From the NCBI GenBank assembly GCA_900551365.1, contig URVZ01000001.1, positions 1 to 64,000 on the forward strand: a stretch of DNA of 64,000 bases, in the 5' to 3' direction. A program made the translations under genes and the position numbers. Source of the DNA: an uncultured Collinsella sp. (GTDB lineage Bacteria > Actinomycetota > Coriobacteriia > Coriobacteriales > Coriobacteriaceae). The notes under the pieces were generated by a model. It searched no databases. It saw nothing but the letters and a program-made list of their open reading frames with translations, and had not been told where the DNA came from. Numbering within the stretch: the first letter of the stretch is position 1; every line of letters starts with the position of its first letter. Shown piece after piece: positions 39,493 to 50,607 of the stretch.

Positions 39493-41562
39493 ATGTCTTC
39501 CCAGATGACGGTTATTATCGCCGGTATCGTGCTGGTTGTGGCCATCGTGGTCGCGCTGGTCATCATGCGTCGAGGCGATTCCCGTTTTACCTACGATACA
39601 CAGCATGGAACGGCCCCGCGCGCCACCGAGGGCGAGGGCAATACCGCGGCGACCGCCTTTAAGGGCCGCTTTTCCATCCTCACCACGGGTGTGGGCGCGA
39701 TGTTTGCGGCACTTGCCGTCAAGCTGTGGGGCATGCAGATGGTCTCGTCGGACTATTACGAGAAGCAGGCCAATAGTAATCAGACTCGCACCGTTACCAC
39801 ACCCGCTGTGCGCGGCCGCATCCTCGACCGCAATGGCGTGGCGCTTGTCCAGAACCGTCCCTCACTTGCTGTCGTGGCCTACCGCGACCTTGCCGAGGAT
39901 GAGGTTCTGGTTCGCCATCTTGCCAACGTGCTTGGAATGCCTTATGTGGCGGTCCTTCGCAATATTCAGGACAATACAGAGGGCGCTCAGAGCCTGCATA
40001 CCATCGCGACGGACGTCCGTCGCTCCACGGTTGCCTATATCAAGGAACACGCCGGCGAGTTCCCGGGCGTCAAGATTGCCGAGCGTACCGAGCGCCAGTA
40101 TCCATACGGCGAGACGGCATGCCATATCTTGGGCTATACCGGCACCATTACCTCCGAGCAGCTCGAGGCCCAGAATAAGAAAACCTCTGGCGATGATGAT
40201 GCTTCTGCTGGCAAGATTACGTACCAGTCGGGCGATATCGTGGGCCAGGCGGGCGTTGAGAGCTACTACGAAAACCTGCTGCAGGGTATTCGTGGCGAGC
40301 AGACCGTCAAGGTCGATGCCTCGGGCAATGTGACCGGTCAGGCCGGCGCCGTGCCCGCGAAGGCCGGCTCCGACATTAAGCTCACGCTCGACCTTAAGAT
40401 CCAACAGGCCTGTGAGACGGCGCTGGCGAGCGCTATCGAGCTTGCCAAGACCACTGGCTACAGCAATGCCGGCAACGGCGCTGTGGTGTGTCTCGATCCC
40501 AACAATGGCGAGATCCTGGGCATGGCGAGCCAGCCCAAGTTCGATCCGTCCGTCTTTATCGGCGGCGTCTCAAATGACGTGTGGACCGAGCTCAATGATG
40601 ACAAGGGTTCGCACCCGCTGCTCAACCGCGCCATTAGCGGACAGTACATGTCGGCCTCGACCATCAAGCCGCTCTCGGCACTGGCCGGTCTTGAGTTTGG
40701 AACCTACACTTCAACGCAGACAACCAACTGCACGGGTTATTGGACGGGTCTGGGCAAGGCTTGGGGCAAGCGCTGCTGGCTGACGTCTGGCCACGGCACC
40801 ATGACGCTGCAGTCGGGTATCGCCAACTCGTGCGACCCCGTCTTCTACGACATGGGTAAGGCGTTCTTTTATGACGAGCAACATCCCGAGGGCCTGCAGG
40901 AGGTCTTTCGTCGCTGGGGCCTAGGCAAGACCTGCGGTATCGATCTGCCGAGTGAGGGCGCGGGTCGTATTCCCGATGCCGAGTGGAAAGAGTCGTACTT
41001 CACCGACGCCTCTGCCGAGGACCGCAAGTGGAATGCCGGCGATATGACCAACATTGCTATCGGCCAGGGCGACATCCTGGTGACGCCCCTGCAGATGGCG
41101 TGCGCCTATATGGGTCTTGCCAACGGCGGCAAACAGTACGTGCCTCACGTATTTTTGTCTGCCGTGTCGCGCGATGGCGACGGCGATGCCTATAAGTACA
41201 ATGGCAAGGGCAAGAAGAAGCGCCTGGAGGCCAAGATCAACAGCGATTCGGATTTGGCTCTTGTTCGCAACGGCATGCACGACGTGATTTACACGGCATC
41301 GACGTCCCTGGCGGCGCACTTTGGCACCCTGACGCCGCAGGTATACGGCAAGTCGGGCACGGGCGAGAAAAGTGGCGAGGACGAATACGCGTGGTTCTGC
41401 GCCTATGCACCGGCCGATGATCCCAAGTATGTCATCGCTACCGTCCTGGAGCAGGGCGGCGGTGGCTCAGATACCGCGATGCATGTCGTGCGCGACGTGC
41501 TCGGCGTGATTTATGACGAGCCCGATACCTCTTCGGCCTCGGGCGATTCTTCGGTTCGATAG
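39493..41562 (+). CDS. mrdA: Penicillin-binding protein 2 (class B transpeptidase)
   Basis: 689 residues; cross-links peptidoglycan for elongation. After an N-terminal membrane segment and a second hydrophobic stretch near residue 70 comes the dimer/pedestal region (RGRILDRNGVALVQNRPSL). Active-site motifs: STIK at 389-392, SCD at 446-448 (in the SxN position), KSGTG at 620-624. Directly before rodA, the glycosyltransferase partner. The extra N-terminal helix makes it a little longer than E. coli PBP2. Confidence 0.92.
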   Translation: MSSQMTVIIAGIVLVVAIVVALVIMRRGDSRFTYDTQHGTAPRATEGEGNTAATAFKGRFSILTTGVGAMFAALAVKLWGMQMVSSDYYEKQANSNQTRTVTTPAVRGRILDRNGVALVQNRPSLAVVAYRDLAEDEVLVRHLANVLGMPYVAVLRNIQDNTEGAQSLHTIATDVRRSTVAYIKEHAGEFPGVKIAERTERQYPYGETACHILGYTGTITSEQLEAQNKKTSGDDDASAGKITYQSGDIVGQAGVESYYENLLQGIRGEQTVKVDASGNVTGQAGAVPAKAGSDIKLTLDLKIQQACETALASAIELAKTTGYSNAGNGAVVCLDPNNGEILGMASQPKFDPSVFIGGVSNDVWTELNDDKGSHPLLNRAISGQYMSASTIKPLSALAGLEFGTYTSTQTTNCTGYWTGLGKAWGKRCWLTSGHGTMTLQSGIANSCDPVFYDMGKAFFYDEQHPEGLQEVFRRWGLGKTCGIDLPSEGAGRIPDAEWKESYFTDASAEDRKWNAGDMTNIAIGQGDILVTPLQMACAYMGLANGGKQYVPHVFLSAVSRDGDGDAYKYNGKGKKKRLEAKINSDSDLALVRNGMHDVIYTASTSLAAHFGTLTPQVYGKSGTGEKSGEDEYAWFCAYAPADDPKYVIATVLEQGGGGSDTAMHVVRDVLGVIYDEPDTSSASGDSSVR

Positions 41563-41571
41563 GAGGTTGCG

Positions 41572-42798
41572 ATGGATTTTTCTCCGGCGGATCTGTTCCG
41601 TTCAACCAAGACCGGCTCTCGCAGCAGCCTGGACCGCGTCAACAAGCAACTTTCGGCCTCGCGCGGCACGTTTCGCCAAAAGGTGCATATCGGTGTGCTC
41701 GTGGCTACTGTGGCGCTCGTCGCCTACGGTGCCATCATTATCTGGTCGGCTTCGCAGTTTAAGGCCGATGCATCGTTTTCACGCCATCTTCTGGGAATTG
41801 GCATCGGGGCGGTGCTGGCGGTGCTGGTCTGGCGTACCGACCTGCGCGGTATTTCCAATTTCTCGACGGCGTTGCTCGTCATCGACCTGATCGTGATCTT
41901 CTCGCCCAAGATTCCGGGTCTGTCCTATACGGGCGGTCTGGGCATGACGGGCTGGATCAAGATTCCCGGTATCGGCTTGACGTTCCAGCCGGTTGAGCTT
42001 GCCAAGCTCATCACCATCTTCTTTATTGCTACGCTTGGCTCGCAGTATAACGGTCGCATCGATACCGTTCGCGACTACGTCAAGCTCTGCGGCATGCTGT
42101 CCATTCCGTTTTTGGCCGTCGTTGCCATGGGTGACCTGGGCTCGGGCCTGGTCGTGCTGGTTTCGGGCGCCATCGTCATCTGCATGAGCGGTGCACGCCG
42201 CGAATGGGTGCTGTCGACCCTGGCCCTGCTCGTGGGCCTGGTGGCCCTTGTCCTGGCGCTTGATTCGGTCTTTGATTCGTTGCTCGGCCACGATGTGCTC
42301 ATCAAGCAGTATCAGATGAACCGTCTGACGGTCTTTATCGACCCCGATAATGCCGATTCGGACGATGCCTACAACCTGCAGCAGTCGCTTATCGCCGTTG
42401 GCTCGGGCGGCTTCTTTGGTAAGGGCCTGGGCCATGCGACGCAGTCGGCCGGCGGCTTTCTGCCTGAGTTCCACACCGACTTCGTCTTCGCCTTCCTGTC
42501 CGAGACCTTTGGCTTTTGCGGTTCCTTTTTGCTCCTGTGCCTCTACGTGCTGCTGATCTTTTCGACGATTCGCGTCGCCTTTAAGTGCGAGTCGCTGTTT
42601 TTGCGTCTTTCGTGTGTGGGCATCGTTGGCATGTGGGCGTTCCAGACTTTCGAAAACATCGGCATGTGCATCGGCATGATGCCGATTACCGGTATTCCGC
42701 TACCGTTTATTAGCTTCGGTTCGTCTTCGATGATGATTCAGCTGCTGACGGTGGGTATCGTACAATCCATATGGCGGCATCGTTCGGGCGCCGCGTAA
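41572..42798 (+). CDS. rodA: Rod-shape SEDS glycosyltransferase RodA
   Basis: 408 residues with about ten membrane helices. SEDS signatures: WIKIPGIGLTFQPVELAKL, QQSLIAVGSGGFFGKGLG, FHTDFVFAFLSETFGF and TGIPLPFISFGSSSM. Polymerises glycan strands together with PBP2. Ten bases after mrdA. Confidence 0.92.
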   Translation: MDFSPADLFRSTKTGSRSSLDRVNKQLSASRGTFRQKVHIGVLVATVALVAYGAIIIWSASQFKADASFSRHLLGIGIGAVLAVLVWRTDLRGISNFSTALLVIDLIVIFSPKIPGLSYTGGLGMTGWIKIPGIGLTFQPVELAKLITIFFIATLGSQYNGRIDTVRDYVKLCGMLSIPFLAVVAMGDLGSGLVVLVSGAIVICMSGARREWVLSTLALLVGLVALVLALDSVFDSLLGHDVLIKQYQMNRLTVFIDPDNADSDDAYNLQQSLIAVGSGGFFGKGLGHATQSAGGFLPEFHTDFVFAFLSETFGFCGSFLLLCLYVLLIFSTIRVAFKCESLFLRLSCVGIVGMWAFQTFENIGMCIGMMPITGIPLPFISFGSSSMMIQLLTVGIVQSIWRHRSGAA

Positions 42799-42816
42799 CC
42801 GCTGGAGGGGTTTGCT

Positions 42817-43746
42817 ATGAAAATTCCCGTAGATAAGCTGACCCGCGCTTTTAAGATGGGCGCGTCCGTTAAGAAGGATTCCGATACGCCGGTGCGCGTC
42901 TCGGTCTATCTGGATTCGTCCGCCTCGCGCTTTCTGGCCGAGACGGTGCGTGACGCCTTTGTGCCGCAGACGACCTCGGGCATTGTGCGCGTCGAGCGTC
43001 TGGGGGAGGAGCGAATTGCTCCAAAGACCGATACCGATGTGGTGCTGGTGCTCTCGTGTGGTTCCGACCGCTTGGAGAGTGCCGTGCAGGAGCTCGTGAT
43101 CGCCGGCGCGCCCGTGTGCGTGCTTGCCGAGTCTGCTGTGGAGGTGCCGTTTATCGAGGAGTCCACGCCCATGCTCGGCGTGGTAGCGGCAATCGATAAG
43201 ACGTATCTGCTCGAGACGCTTGCCCGCTGGATTCTCGATCGCACCGACAAGGAAACGGCTTTTGCGGCGAACTTTGCCTTCATGCGCATCGCGGCGGCCA
43301 ACCGTATCATCACCTCGTGCGCGCTCACCAATATGGCGACCGGTGCACTGGTGTTTTTGCCGGGCGCCGATTATCCCGTTATGGCGCTGGCGCAGGTGGG
43401 CATGCTCTTTGAGCTCGCTGCCGTCTTTGGACGCGGCATTAAACCCGAGCGTGGCTACGAGGTCGCGGGCGTGCTTGCCGGCGGTCTTGTGATCCGCGCG
43501 GTCACCCGCGCGCTCGTCAAGCAGACGCCGCATATTGGGTTTGCCGTCAAGGCGCTCACTGCTGCCGCGGGCACCTATGGCATGGGCCGTGCGCTCGTTT
43601 CGCTCTACGAGCGCGATGTCGACTACAGCCGTGCCAATGAGGTGGTCACTGCCACGTTTTCCCGCGTTCGCGATCTTGTGACCACGGTCGCGGGCGCTAC
43701 CCGTCCTATGGCGTCCTACCAGGACGCATCAGATCTCGCTGCTTAG
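42817..43746 (+). CDS. DUF697-like membrane-associated protein
   Basis: 309 residues. The first 130 residues form a soluble domain with a receiver-like pattern (DVVLVLSCGSDRLESAVQELV, APVCVLAESAVEVPF). The rest (IITSCALTNMATGALVFLPGADYPVMALAQVGMLFELAAVFG) matches DUF697/YcjF-type helical membrane segments. It follows rodA closely and may belong to the same transcript. Function unknown. Confidence 0.6.
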   Translation: MKIPVDKLTRAFKMGASVKKDSDTPVRVSVYLDSSASRFLAETVRDAFVPQTTSGIVRVERLGEERIAPKTDTDVVLVLSCGSDRLESAVQELVIAGAPVCVLAESAVEVPFIEESTPMLGVVAAIDKTYLLETLARWILDRTDKETAFAANFAFMRIAAANRIITSCALTNMATGALVFLPGADYPVMALAQVGMLFELAAVFGRGIKPERGYEVAGVLAGGLVIRAVTRALVKQTPHIGFAVKALTAAAGTYGMGRALVSLYERDVDYSRANEVVTATFSRVRDLVTTVAGATRPMASYQDASDLAA

Positions 43747-43756
43747 GGGTTTTCCG

Positions 43757-45634
43757 TTGCGCGTTGCATACCAAGATTGTTTTCATTTAATTGAGCCGTT
43801 GCTCGCCAAGGTCGAGAAGCCGAGCCGCTATATCGATCACGAGTGGGGCACGCTTTCCAAGGCCGATGCCGACTACCGTTGCTGCCTGATCTACCCGGAT
43901 GTGTACGAGGTTGGTCTGCCCAACCAGGGCATCGCCATCCTCTACAACATCCTTAACCAGGCCGAGGGCATCTCCTGCGAGCGCGGCTATGTGCCGTGGC
44001 CCGATATGGGCGACGCCATGCGCGAGGCGGGTATTCCGCTGCTATCGCTCGAGGGTGCAGCGCCGGTCGCTTCGTTTGATATCGTCGGTCTGCATGTGCC
44101 GCACGAGATGGCGGTGACGAACTTCCTCGAGGCTTTGGACCTCGCTGGCATTCCGCTGTTAGCGGCCGACCGAGGTGAAGACGACCCAATCATCATCGCC
44201 GGCGGTCCCTCGGTGTACAACCCCGAGCCGTACGCGGCCTTCTTCGATGCCATCCTCATCGGTGAGGGCGAGGAATCGCTGCTCGAGACCTGCCAGCTGC
44301 ATCGCCGCCTGCGTGACGAAGGGGTCCCGCGCGCGCAGATTGTCGAGCAGCTTGCATCCATTGCCGGCAACTACGTGCCGTCGCTCTATGAGGTTCGTCA
44401 TGACGAGCCCTGCTCGCCGCATGGCTACACCGTGCCACGTGAGGGCAAGGATGCGCCGACCGTGGTCTACAAGCGCGTCGTCGAGGATTTCGGCGCCACG
44501 AATCCGCTGTCGCAGTCGTGCGTGCCCTATGCGCAGCTGGTTCACGACCGCCTGTCTATCGAGATCCTGCGCGGCTGCGCCCGCGGCTGTCGTTTTTGCC
44601 AGGCTGGCATGACGTATCGCCCGGTGCGCGAGCGCTCGGCCGACCAGATCGTCTCGTCGGTGATTCAGGGCCTGGAAAAGACTGGCTATGACGAGGTGTC
44701 GCTGACCTCGCTCTCCACGACCGACCACTCCTGCATTCGCGACGTGCTCGGCAGGCTCAACCGTCGCCTGGAGGATACGGGTATTCGCGTGTCTATTCCG
44801 TCGCAGCGCCTGGATTCGTTTGGCGTGGATATGGCCGAGTCGGTCGCCGGCGAAAAGAAGGGCGGACTAACGTTCGCGCCCGAGGCCGGCAGCCAGCGCA
44901 TGCGCGACATCATTAACAAGAACGTGACCGAGGAGGACCTGGAGCGTGCGGCCAAGGCGGCCTTCGAGGCCGGTTGGAACCGCATGAAGCTCTACTTTAT
45001 GATGGGCCTTCCCGGCGAGCGCGATGAGGACATCGTGGCCATCGCCAATCTGGCCGATCACGTGCTGGAGCTCGGTCGTTCCGTGGTGCCCAAGGCTCGT
45101 CGCGGCTCGATTTCGGTGTCGATCTCGGTTTCGGTCTTTATCCCCAAGGCTGCCACGCCGTTCCAGTGGTGCCCGCAGCTCGACTACGACGACGTCAAGC
45201 GTCGCCAGAAGCTGCTTATCACGAGCGTTCGCAACCGTGCCGTCCGCGTGCATTACCACGATGCCGAGACCTCGCTCATCGAGGCCGCGCTTTCCCGCGC
45301 CGGTCGTGACATGACGCCCGTCATCATCGATGCTTGGCGCTCGGGCTCTCGCTTTGACGCCTGGGTAGAGCATTTCTCGCTCGATAACTGGAAGGAAGCT
45401 GCTGCCAAAAACGGCATCGACCTCAATGAGCTCGTGCACCTGCCCTACGAGTTGGACTGGCGCCTGCCGTGGGAGCACGTGAGCCCCGGCTGCACGCGCG
45501 GCTTCCTCGAGCGCGAGTACCGTCGCTCGCTCGAGGGCGTCACGACTCCCGACTGTACCCGCACGTCGTGCACCGGCTGCGGGATCTGCCCCACGCTCCA
45601 CGCCAAGAATGTATTGATGGGTGATCGCGCATGA
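43757..45634 (+). CDS. Radical SAM protein, TIGR03960 family
   Basis: 625 residues, TTG start. An N-terminal B12-binding-like region (YEVGLPNQGIAILYNILNQ, GLHVPHEMAVTNFLEAL) precedes the radical SAM core with RGCARGCRFCQAG (C274, C278, C281 bind the 4Fe-4S cluster). The C-terminal CTGCGICP adds possible cluster ligands. The family always pairs with the DUF2344 protein encoded next; substrate is not known to me, though tRNA or ribosomal targets have been suggested by context. Confidence 0.85.
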   Translation: MRVAYQDCFHLIEPLLAKVEKPSRYIDHEWGTLSKADADYRCCLIYPDVYEVGLPNQGIAILYNILNQAEGISCERGYVPWPDMGDAMREAGIPLLSLEGAAPVASFDIVGLHVPHEMAVTNFLEALDLAGIPLLAADRGEDDPIIIAGGPSVYNPEPYAAFFDAILIGEGEESLLETCQLHRRLRDEGVPRAQIVEQLASIAGNYVPSLYEVRHDEPCSPHGYTVPREGKDAPTVVYKRVVEDFGATNPLSQSCVPYAQLVHDRLSIEILRGCARGCRFCQAGMTYRPVRERSADQIVSSVIQGLEKTGYDEVSLTSLSTTDHSCIRDVLGRLNRRLEDTGIRVSIPSQRLDSFGVDMAESVAGEKKGGLTFAPEAGSQRMRDIINKNVTEEDLERAAKAAFEAGWNRMKLYFMMGLPGERDEDIVAIANLADHVLELGRSVVPKARRGSISVSISVSVFIPKAATPFQWCPQLDYDDVKRRQKLLITSVRNRAVRVHYHDAETSLIEAALSRAGRDMTPVIIDAWRSGSRFDAWVEHFSLDNWKEAAAKNGIDLNELVHLPYELDWRLPWEHVSPGCTRGFLEREYRRSLEGVTTPDCTRTSCTGCGICPTLHAKNVLMGDRA

Positions 45635-46443
45635 GTGAGCGCCTGACCGACAACCCCTCGCTCTTTAGACTTCGTGTTCGCTATGGCAAGCGCGATCGCC
45701 TTAAGTACCTGGGCCATCTCGAAGTAATCCATACCATTGAGCGCATCGTGCGCCGTGCGGGACTTCCCTATGCCGTCACGCAGGGCTTCTCTCCGCACAT
45801 GCGCGTGGGCTTCTCTTCGGCACTGCCGGTGGGTACGTCGTCGACCTGCGAGTGGTATGACCTGTTTATGACCGAGTTCGTGGCGCTCGACGAGGCGTTT
45901 GGGCGCCTGGCTGCGGCGTCTCCGGCCGATCTGGCGCCCATCGAGGCGGCGTACATCGACGTGCGCACGCCGGCGTTGACGGCGCAGCTCACGCGCCTGT
46001 CGTATCGCATCGACCTGCACTTGGATCCCGAGGCGCCCGTAAGCGCCGACGAGGTGCGTCGTGCGATCGACACGCTGCGCGCGGGCCACGGCATCGACTA
46101 CGCGCGCGGCAAAAAGAGCAAGCGCTTGGATTTGGATCACACGCTCGTGGGCTATGAGCTCACGGCGGGGGAGCGCCCGGACCATTTGGTTCTCATGCTC
46201 GACACCCATGCCGACAACGAGGGCTCTATGCGTCCGGAAATTTTGCTTTCTGCTGCTGATGTTTTGTTGCAGGGCTTGACCCCGGGCGTGGATGCACCTA
46301 TTGTTTCCACCGGTATGCAAGACCTCGTGACCATCTGCTCCTACGATGTCGAGCGTCAGAATCAAGCATGCGAGGACGACGAGGGCCGACTCGTCAGCCC
46401 CATACCTGTGCGAACTTGTGGATTTGCTCCACATACTCGTTGA
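45631..46443 (+). CDS. Radical SAM partner protein, DUF2344/TIGR03936
   Basis: 270 residues, ATGA-coupled to the radical SAM gene. FRLRVRYGKRDRLKYLGHLE, then PYAVTQGFSPHMRVGFSSALPVG, is the family signature. In some bacteria the two proteins are fused, so they probably act together. Its position before rplU is widely conserved. Confidence 0.85.
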   Translation: MSERLTDNPSLFRLRVRYGKRDRLKYLGHLEVIHTIERIVRRAGLPYAVTQGFSPHMRVGFSSALPVGTSSTCEWYDLFMTEFVALDEAFGRLAAASPADLAPIEAAYIDVRTPALTAQLTRLSYRIDLHLDPEAPVSADEVRRAIDTLRAGHGIDYARGKKSKRLDLDHTLVGYELTAGERPDHLVLMLDTHADNEGSMRPEILLSAADVLLQGLTPGVDAPIVSTGMQDLVTICSYDVERQNQACEDDEGRLVSPIPVRTCGFAPHTR

Positions 46444-46468
46444 CGGGGGTATTTTCGCCTGCTACTAT
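46440..46468 (+). promoter_or_regulatory. Promoter for rplU-rpmA
   Basis: TTGACG, a 17-base spacer, then TACTAT, overlapping the end of the upstream gene. Start would be near 46475, giving a leader of about 36 bases before rplU. Confidence 0.7.
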
Positions 46469-46510
46469 ATTCGGCTGTTGCACTAACTGATGCATGAAGG
46501 GCAAGTAAAC

Positions 46511-46885
46511 ATGTACGCAATCGTTAACACGGGCGGCAAGCAGTACAAGGTCGCCACCGACGATGTCATCACCGTCGAGAAGATCGAGGGCAATGAGGGC
46601 GACAAGGTCACCCTGCCGGTTATCTTCCTCAACGATGGTAAGAAGATCGTCACCGATCCCGACAAGCTGGCCAAGGCCAAGGTTACCGCTCAGATCGTTG
46701 AGCAGTTCAAGGGCGAGAAGCAGCTGGTCTTCAAGTTCCACAAGCGCAAGCGCTATCGTCGTCTGAAGGGTCACCGTCAGCAGCTCACCAAGCTGAAGAT
46801 CGTGAAGGTTCAGGCTACCTCCCGCGCCAAGAAGGCTGTCAAGGCAGAGGCTGAGGCTGTTGCCGAGGCTCCCGTCGCCGAGTAG
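46511..46885 (+). CDS. rplU: 50S ribosomal protein L21
   Basis: 124 residues; binds 23S rRNA. MYAIVNTGGKQYKVATDDVI and HKRKRYRRLKGHRQQLTKLKI are typical. Longer than the usual 103 residues because of an Ala/Glu tail. Start at the ATG after GAAGGGCAAG; an earlier ATG (46490) would add seven atypical residues. Confidence 0.95.
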   Translation: MYAIVNTGGKQYKVATDDVITVEKIEGNEGDKVTLPVIFLNDGKKIVTDPDKLAKAKVTAQIVEQFKGEKQLVFKFHKRKRYRRLKGHRQQLTKLKIVKVQATSRAKKAVKAEAEAVAEAPVAE

Positions 46886-46918
46886 ATTACACTCGTAACG
46901 AAAGAGTAGGTATACACA

Positions 46919-47176
46919 ATGGCACACAAAAAAGGACTCGGTTCCTCCCGTAATGGCCGTGACTCCCGCGGTCAGCGCCTTGGCACGAAGCGCTATGCCG
47001 GCCAGACGGTAACCACGGGCACGATTCTCGTCCGTCAGCACGGCACGCACATCCACCCGGGTGAGAACGTTGGCCGTGGTAAGGACGACACGCTGTTCGC
47101 GCTGGTCGACGGTACCGTTGAGTTCCACAAGGGTATCAAGCACAGGGTCAGCGTACGCCCGCTCGCGAACGCGTAA
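46919..47176 (+). CDS. rpmA: 50S ribosomal protein L27
   Basis: 85 residues: [22 protein letters not shown] and the DGTVEFHKG region. It begins directly with AHKKG, so it lacks the N-terminal pre-sequence that Firmicutes cleave off. L27's N-terminus reaches the peptidyl-transfer centre. Confidence 0.96.
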   Translation: MAHKKGLGSSRNGRDSRGQRLGTKRYAGQTVTTGTILVRQHGTHIHPGENVGRGKDDTLFALVDGTVEFHKGIKHRVSVRPLANA

Positions 47177-47201
47177 TTCACCCTTCATAGAGCACATATG
47201 T

Positions 47202-47245
47202 GGGAGGCACTTGAGTTTTAGGATTCAAGGGTCTCCCTCTTTTTT
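47202..47245 (+). terminator. Terminator between rpmA and obg
   Basis: GGGAG (47202-47206) pairs with CTCCC (47233-47237), with CTTGA/TCAAG inside, followed by a run of T residues. It lowers read-through into obg. Confidence 0.7.
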
Positions 47246-47249
47246 GTAG

Positions 47250-48728
<1,479 letters not shown>

Positions 48729-48731
48729 GCC

Positions 48732-49409
48732 ATGTCGCTGCGCGGTGGAATCGGTCTGCCCGAGCTTCCTCTAGAGGACGGGCAGGAGTTTAGGCTCGGC
48801 ATTATGGGTGGCACCTTTGATCCCATCCATTACGGGCACCTGGTGACCGCCGAGCAGGCGCGCGAGTCGCTCGACTTGGACGCTGTGCTCTTTATGCCGG
48901 CGGGCTCTCCTGCCTTTAAGCTTGACAAGCCGGTGACGCCTGCCGAGGACCGTTATGCCATGACGGTCCTCGCCACCGCCGCGAACCCGGCCTTTTTGGC
49001 GAGCCGGTTCGAGATCGACCGTCCGGGTGTAACCTATACGGCCGATACGCTTCATGCCCTTCGCGACTTTTACCCGTCGCAGGTAAAGCTCTACTTTATT
49101 ACGGGCGCCGATGCGATTATCGATATTGTGACTTGGCATGATGCCGAACGAATCGCTGAGCTTGCTACCTTTATTGCGGCGACGCGACCGGGCTTTGATA
49201 TCGATACGGCGCGTGCCCGAATCAAAGAGTCGGGGCTGCCGTTCGACGTGCGCTATATTCAGATTCCGGCGCTGGCGATCAGCTCGACGAACATTCGTAA
49301 GCGAGTTGCCCGCGGCATGAGCGTGCGCTATCTTACGAGCGAGTCCGTGCTCGGCTACATTCGCAAACGCAGGCTATATGCCGATTTGGGCCAAGAAGAT
49401 TTTGAGTGA
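48732..49409 (+). CDS. nadD: Nicotinate-mononucleotide adenylyltransferase
   Basis: 225 residues. Makes NaAD from NaMN and ATP in NAD synthesis. GIMGGTFDPIHYGHLVTAEQ holds the nucleotide-binding GxxxPxHxGH-type motif, and ISSTNIRKRVA the ISSTxIR motif. Three bases after obg. Confidence 0.93.
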   Translation: MSLRGGIGLPELPLEDGQEFRLGIMGGTFDPIHYGHLVTAEQARESLDLDAVLFMPAGSPAFKLDKPVTPAEDRYAMTVLATAANPAFLASRFEIDRPGVTYTADTLHALRDFYPSQVKLYFITGADAIIDIVTWHDAERIAELATFIAATRPGFDIDTARARIKESGLPFDVRYIQIPALAISSTNIRKRVARGMSVRYLTSESVLGYIRKRRLYADLGQEDFE

Positions 49410-49421
49410 TGGGGGTCTACG

Positions 49422-50030
49422 TTGTCGGTAGAGGATCAGTTTGAGGGCGATGAGCGCGCACTGCTCAAGCGCATTCAAGAGCTGCTCGATGTTCGCATGA
49501 AGGATAAGCGCAAGCGCTATGTGCATTCGCTGGGTGTTGCCGAGACCGCACTTCATCTGGCCGAGGTCTACGGCGTTGACCGCTTTGATGCCGCTGCCGC
49601 CGGCTTGATCCACGACTGGGACAAAGTGCTCTCCGACGACGAGCTGGTCACGCGCGCTCTGCATTACGGCATTAAGATTGCCGGCTCTCCTTCCGCCGCG
49701 ACGCCGCTTTTGCATGGCCCTGTTGCCGCCTATGAACTTCCGCAGCTTTTTCCCGAACTGTCGCCGGCCGTTTTCCAGGCTGTCGACCGTCATACCGTGG
49801 GCGCTTGCGACATGACGCCGCTCGATATGGTGGTCTTTGTGGCCGATGCCATCGAGCCCAACCGCCACGGCGACTATGCGCATGCGCTGCGCAAGATGGT
49901 GGGGGAGTCGTCGCTCGACGAGTTGTTCTTCTCCTGTTTTGCGCAGGGTTTGGTCTATGTGATCCAGTCCGGGCGCTATCTTTATCCCACGGCTATTTCG
50001 ATTTACAACCATTACGCCCAGCTGCGCTAG
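49422..50030 (+). CDS. yqeK: YqeK-type HD hydrolase (Ap4A hydrolase)
   Basis: 202 residues, TTG start. HD motif in AAAGLIHDWDKVL, with RYVHSLGVAETALHLAE before and LLHGPVAAYE and DRHTVGACDMTPLDMVVFVADAIEP after: the YqeK family, whose members cleave diadenosine tetraphosphate symmetrically. Sits between nadD and rsfS as in many Gram-positive genomes. Confidence 0.88.
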   Translation: MSVEDQFEGDERALLKRIQELLDVRMKDKRKRYVHSLGVAETALHLAEVYGVDRFDAAAAGLIHDWDKVLSDDELVTRALHYGIKIAGSPSAATPLLHGPVAAYELPQLFPELSPAVFQAVDRHTVGACDMTPLDMVVFVADAIEPNRHGDYAHALRKMVGESSLDELFFSCFAQGLVYVIQSGRYLYPTAISIYNHYAQLR

Positions 50031-50057
50031 CTCGGGCTGTCTAGAAAGAGGTATTCC

Positions 50058-50513
50058 ATGGCCGACGAGACCATGACCGACGAGCAGATTCTTGAACATG
50101 TGGAGCACAAGAGCTTCGTCGCCACGTCCGACCGCACTGCCGCCTCGCTGTCCGCGAGCGGTGTCGCTGCCGAGGATGTCGCCCGCGCCGCCGCGCAGGC
50201 CGCCTACGACAAGAAGGGCGAGGACGTTCAGGTGCTCGACCTGACCGAGCTTTCCGACGTATGCGACTACTTTGTGCTTGCCACCGGTACCAACAACCGC
50301 CAGGTCGATTCTATCGTCGATGAGATCGAGGAGAAGGTCGCCGAGGCTTGCGGCGAGCACCCGTTCTCCATCGAGGGTCGCGAGCAGAAGACCTGGATGC
50401 TCATGGACTACGGCTCGGTTGTCGTCCACGTCTTCACTCCCGAAGCCCGCGACTTCTACCGCCTAGAAAAACTCTGGGGCGACGCCCCCCAGCTCCCCCT
50501 CAACCTCCTCTAG
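50058..50513 (+). CDS. rsfS: Ribosomal silencing factor RsfS
   Basis: 151 residues. Binds L14 and keeps subunits apart under starvation. DVQVLDLTELSDVCDYFVLATGTNNRQVDSIVDEIEEK and WMLMDYGSVVVHVFTPEARDFYRLEKLWGDAP are family signatures (quoted in part: CDYFVLATG, VVVHVF, YRLEKLW). A 40-residue N-terminal extension precedes the domain. Confidence 0.93.
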   Translation: MADETMTDEQILEHVEHKSFVATSDRTAASLSASGVAAEDVARAAAQAAYDKKGEDVQVLDLTELSDVCDYFVLATGTNNRQVDSIVDEIEEKVAEACGEHPFSIEGREQKTWMLMDYGSVVVHVFTPEARDFYRLEKLWGDAPQLPLNLL

Positions 50514-50554
50514 TGGCTCATTTGAGACGGGGTTTAGCTACCCTCACGCATATC

Positions 50555-50596
50555 GCCGGGCAGTTGCGGTTTTCCGCACCTACCCGGCTTTCTTTT
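50555..50596. terminator. Bidirectional terminator between rsfS and dinB
   Basis: GCCGGG (50555-50560) pairs with CCCGGC (50583-50588), with TGCGG/CCGCA inside and T-rich sequence after. Convergent genes meet here. Confidence 0.75.
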
Positions 50597-50607
50597 TGCC
50601 TCAGGGA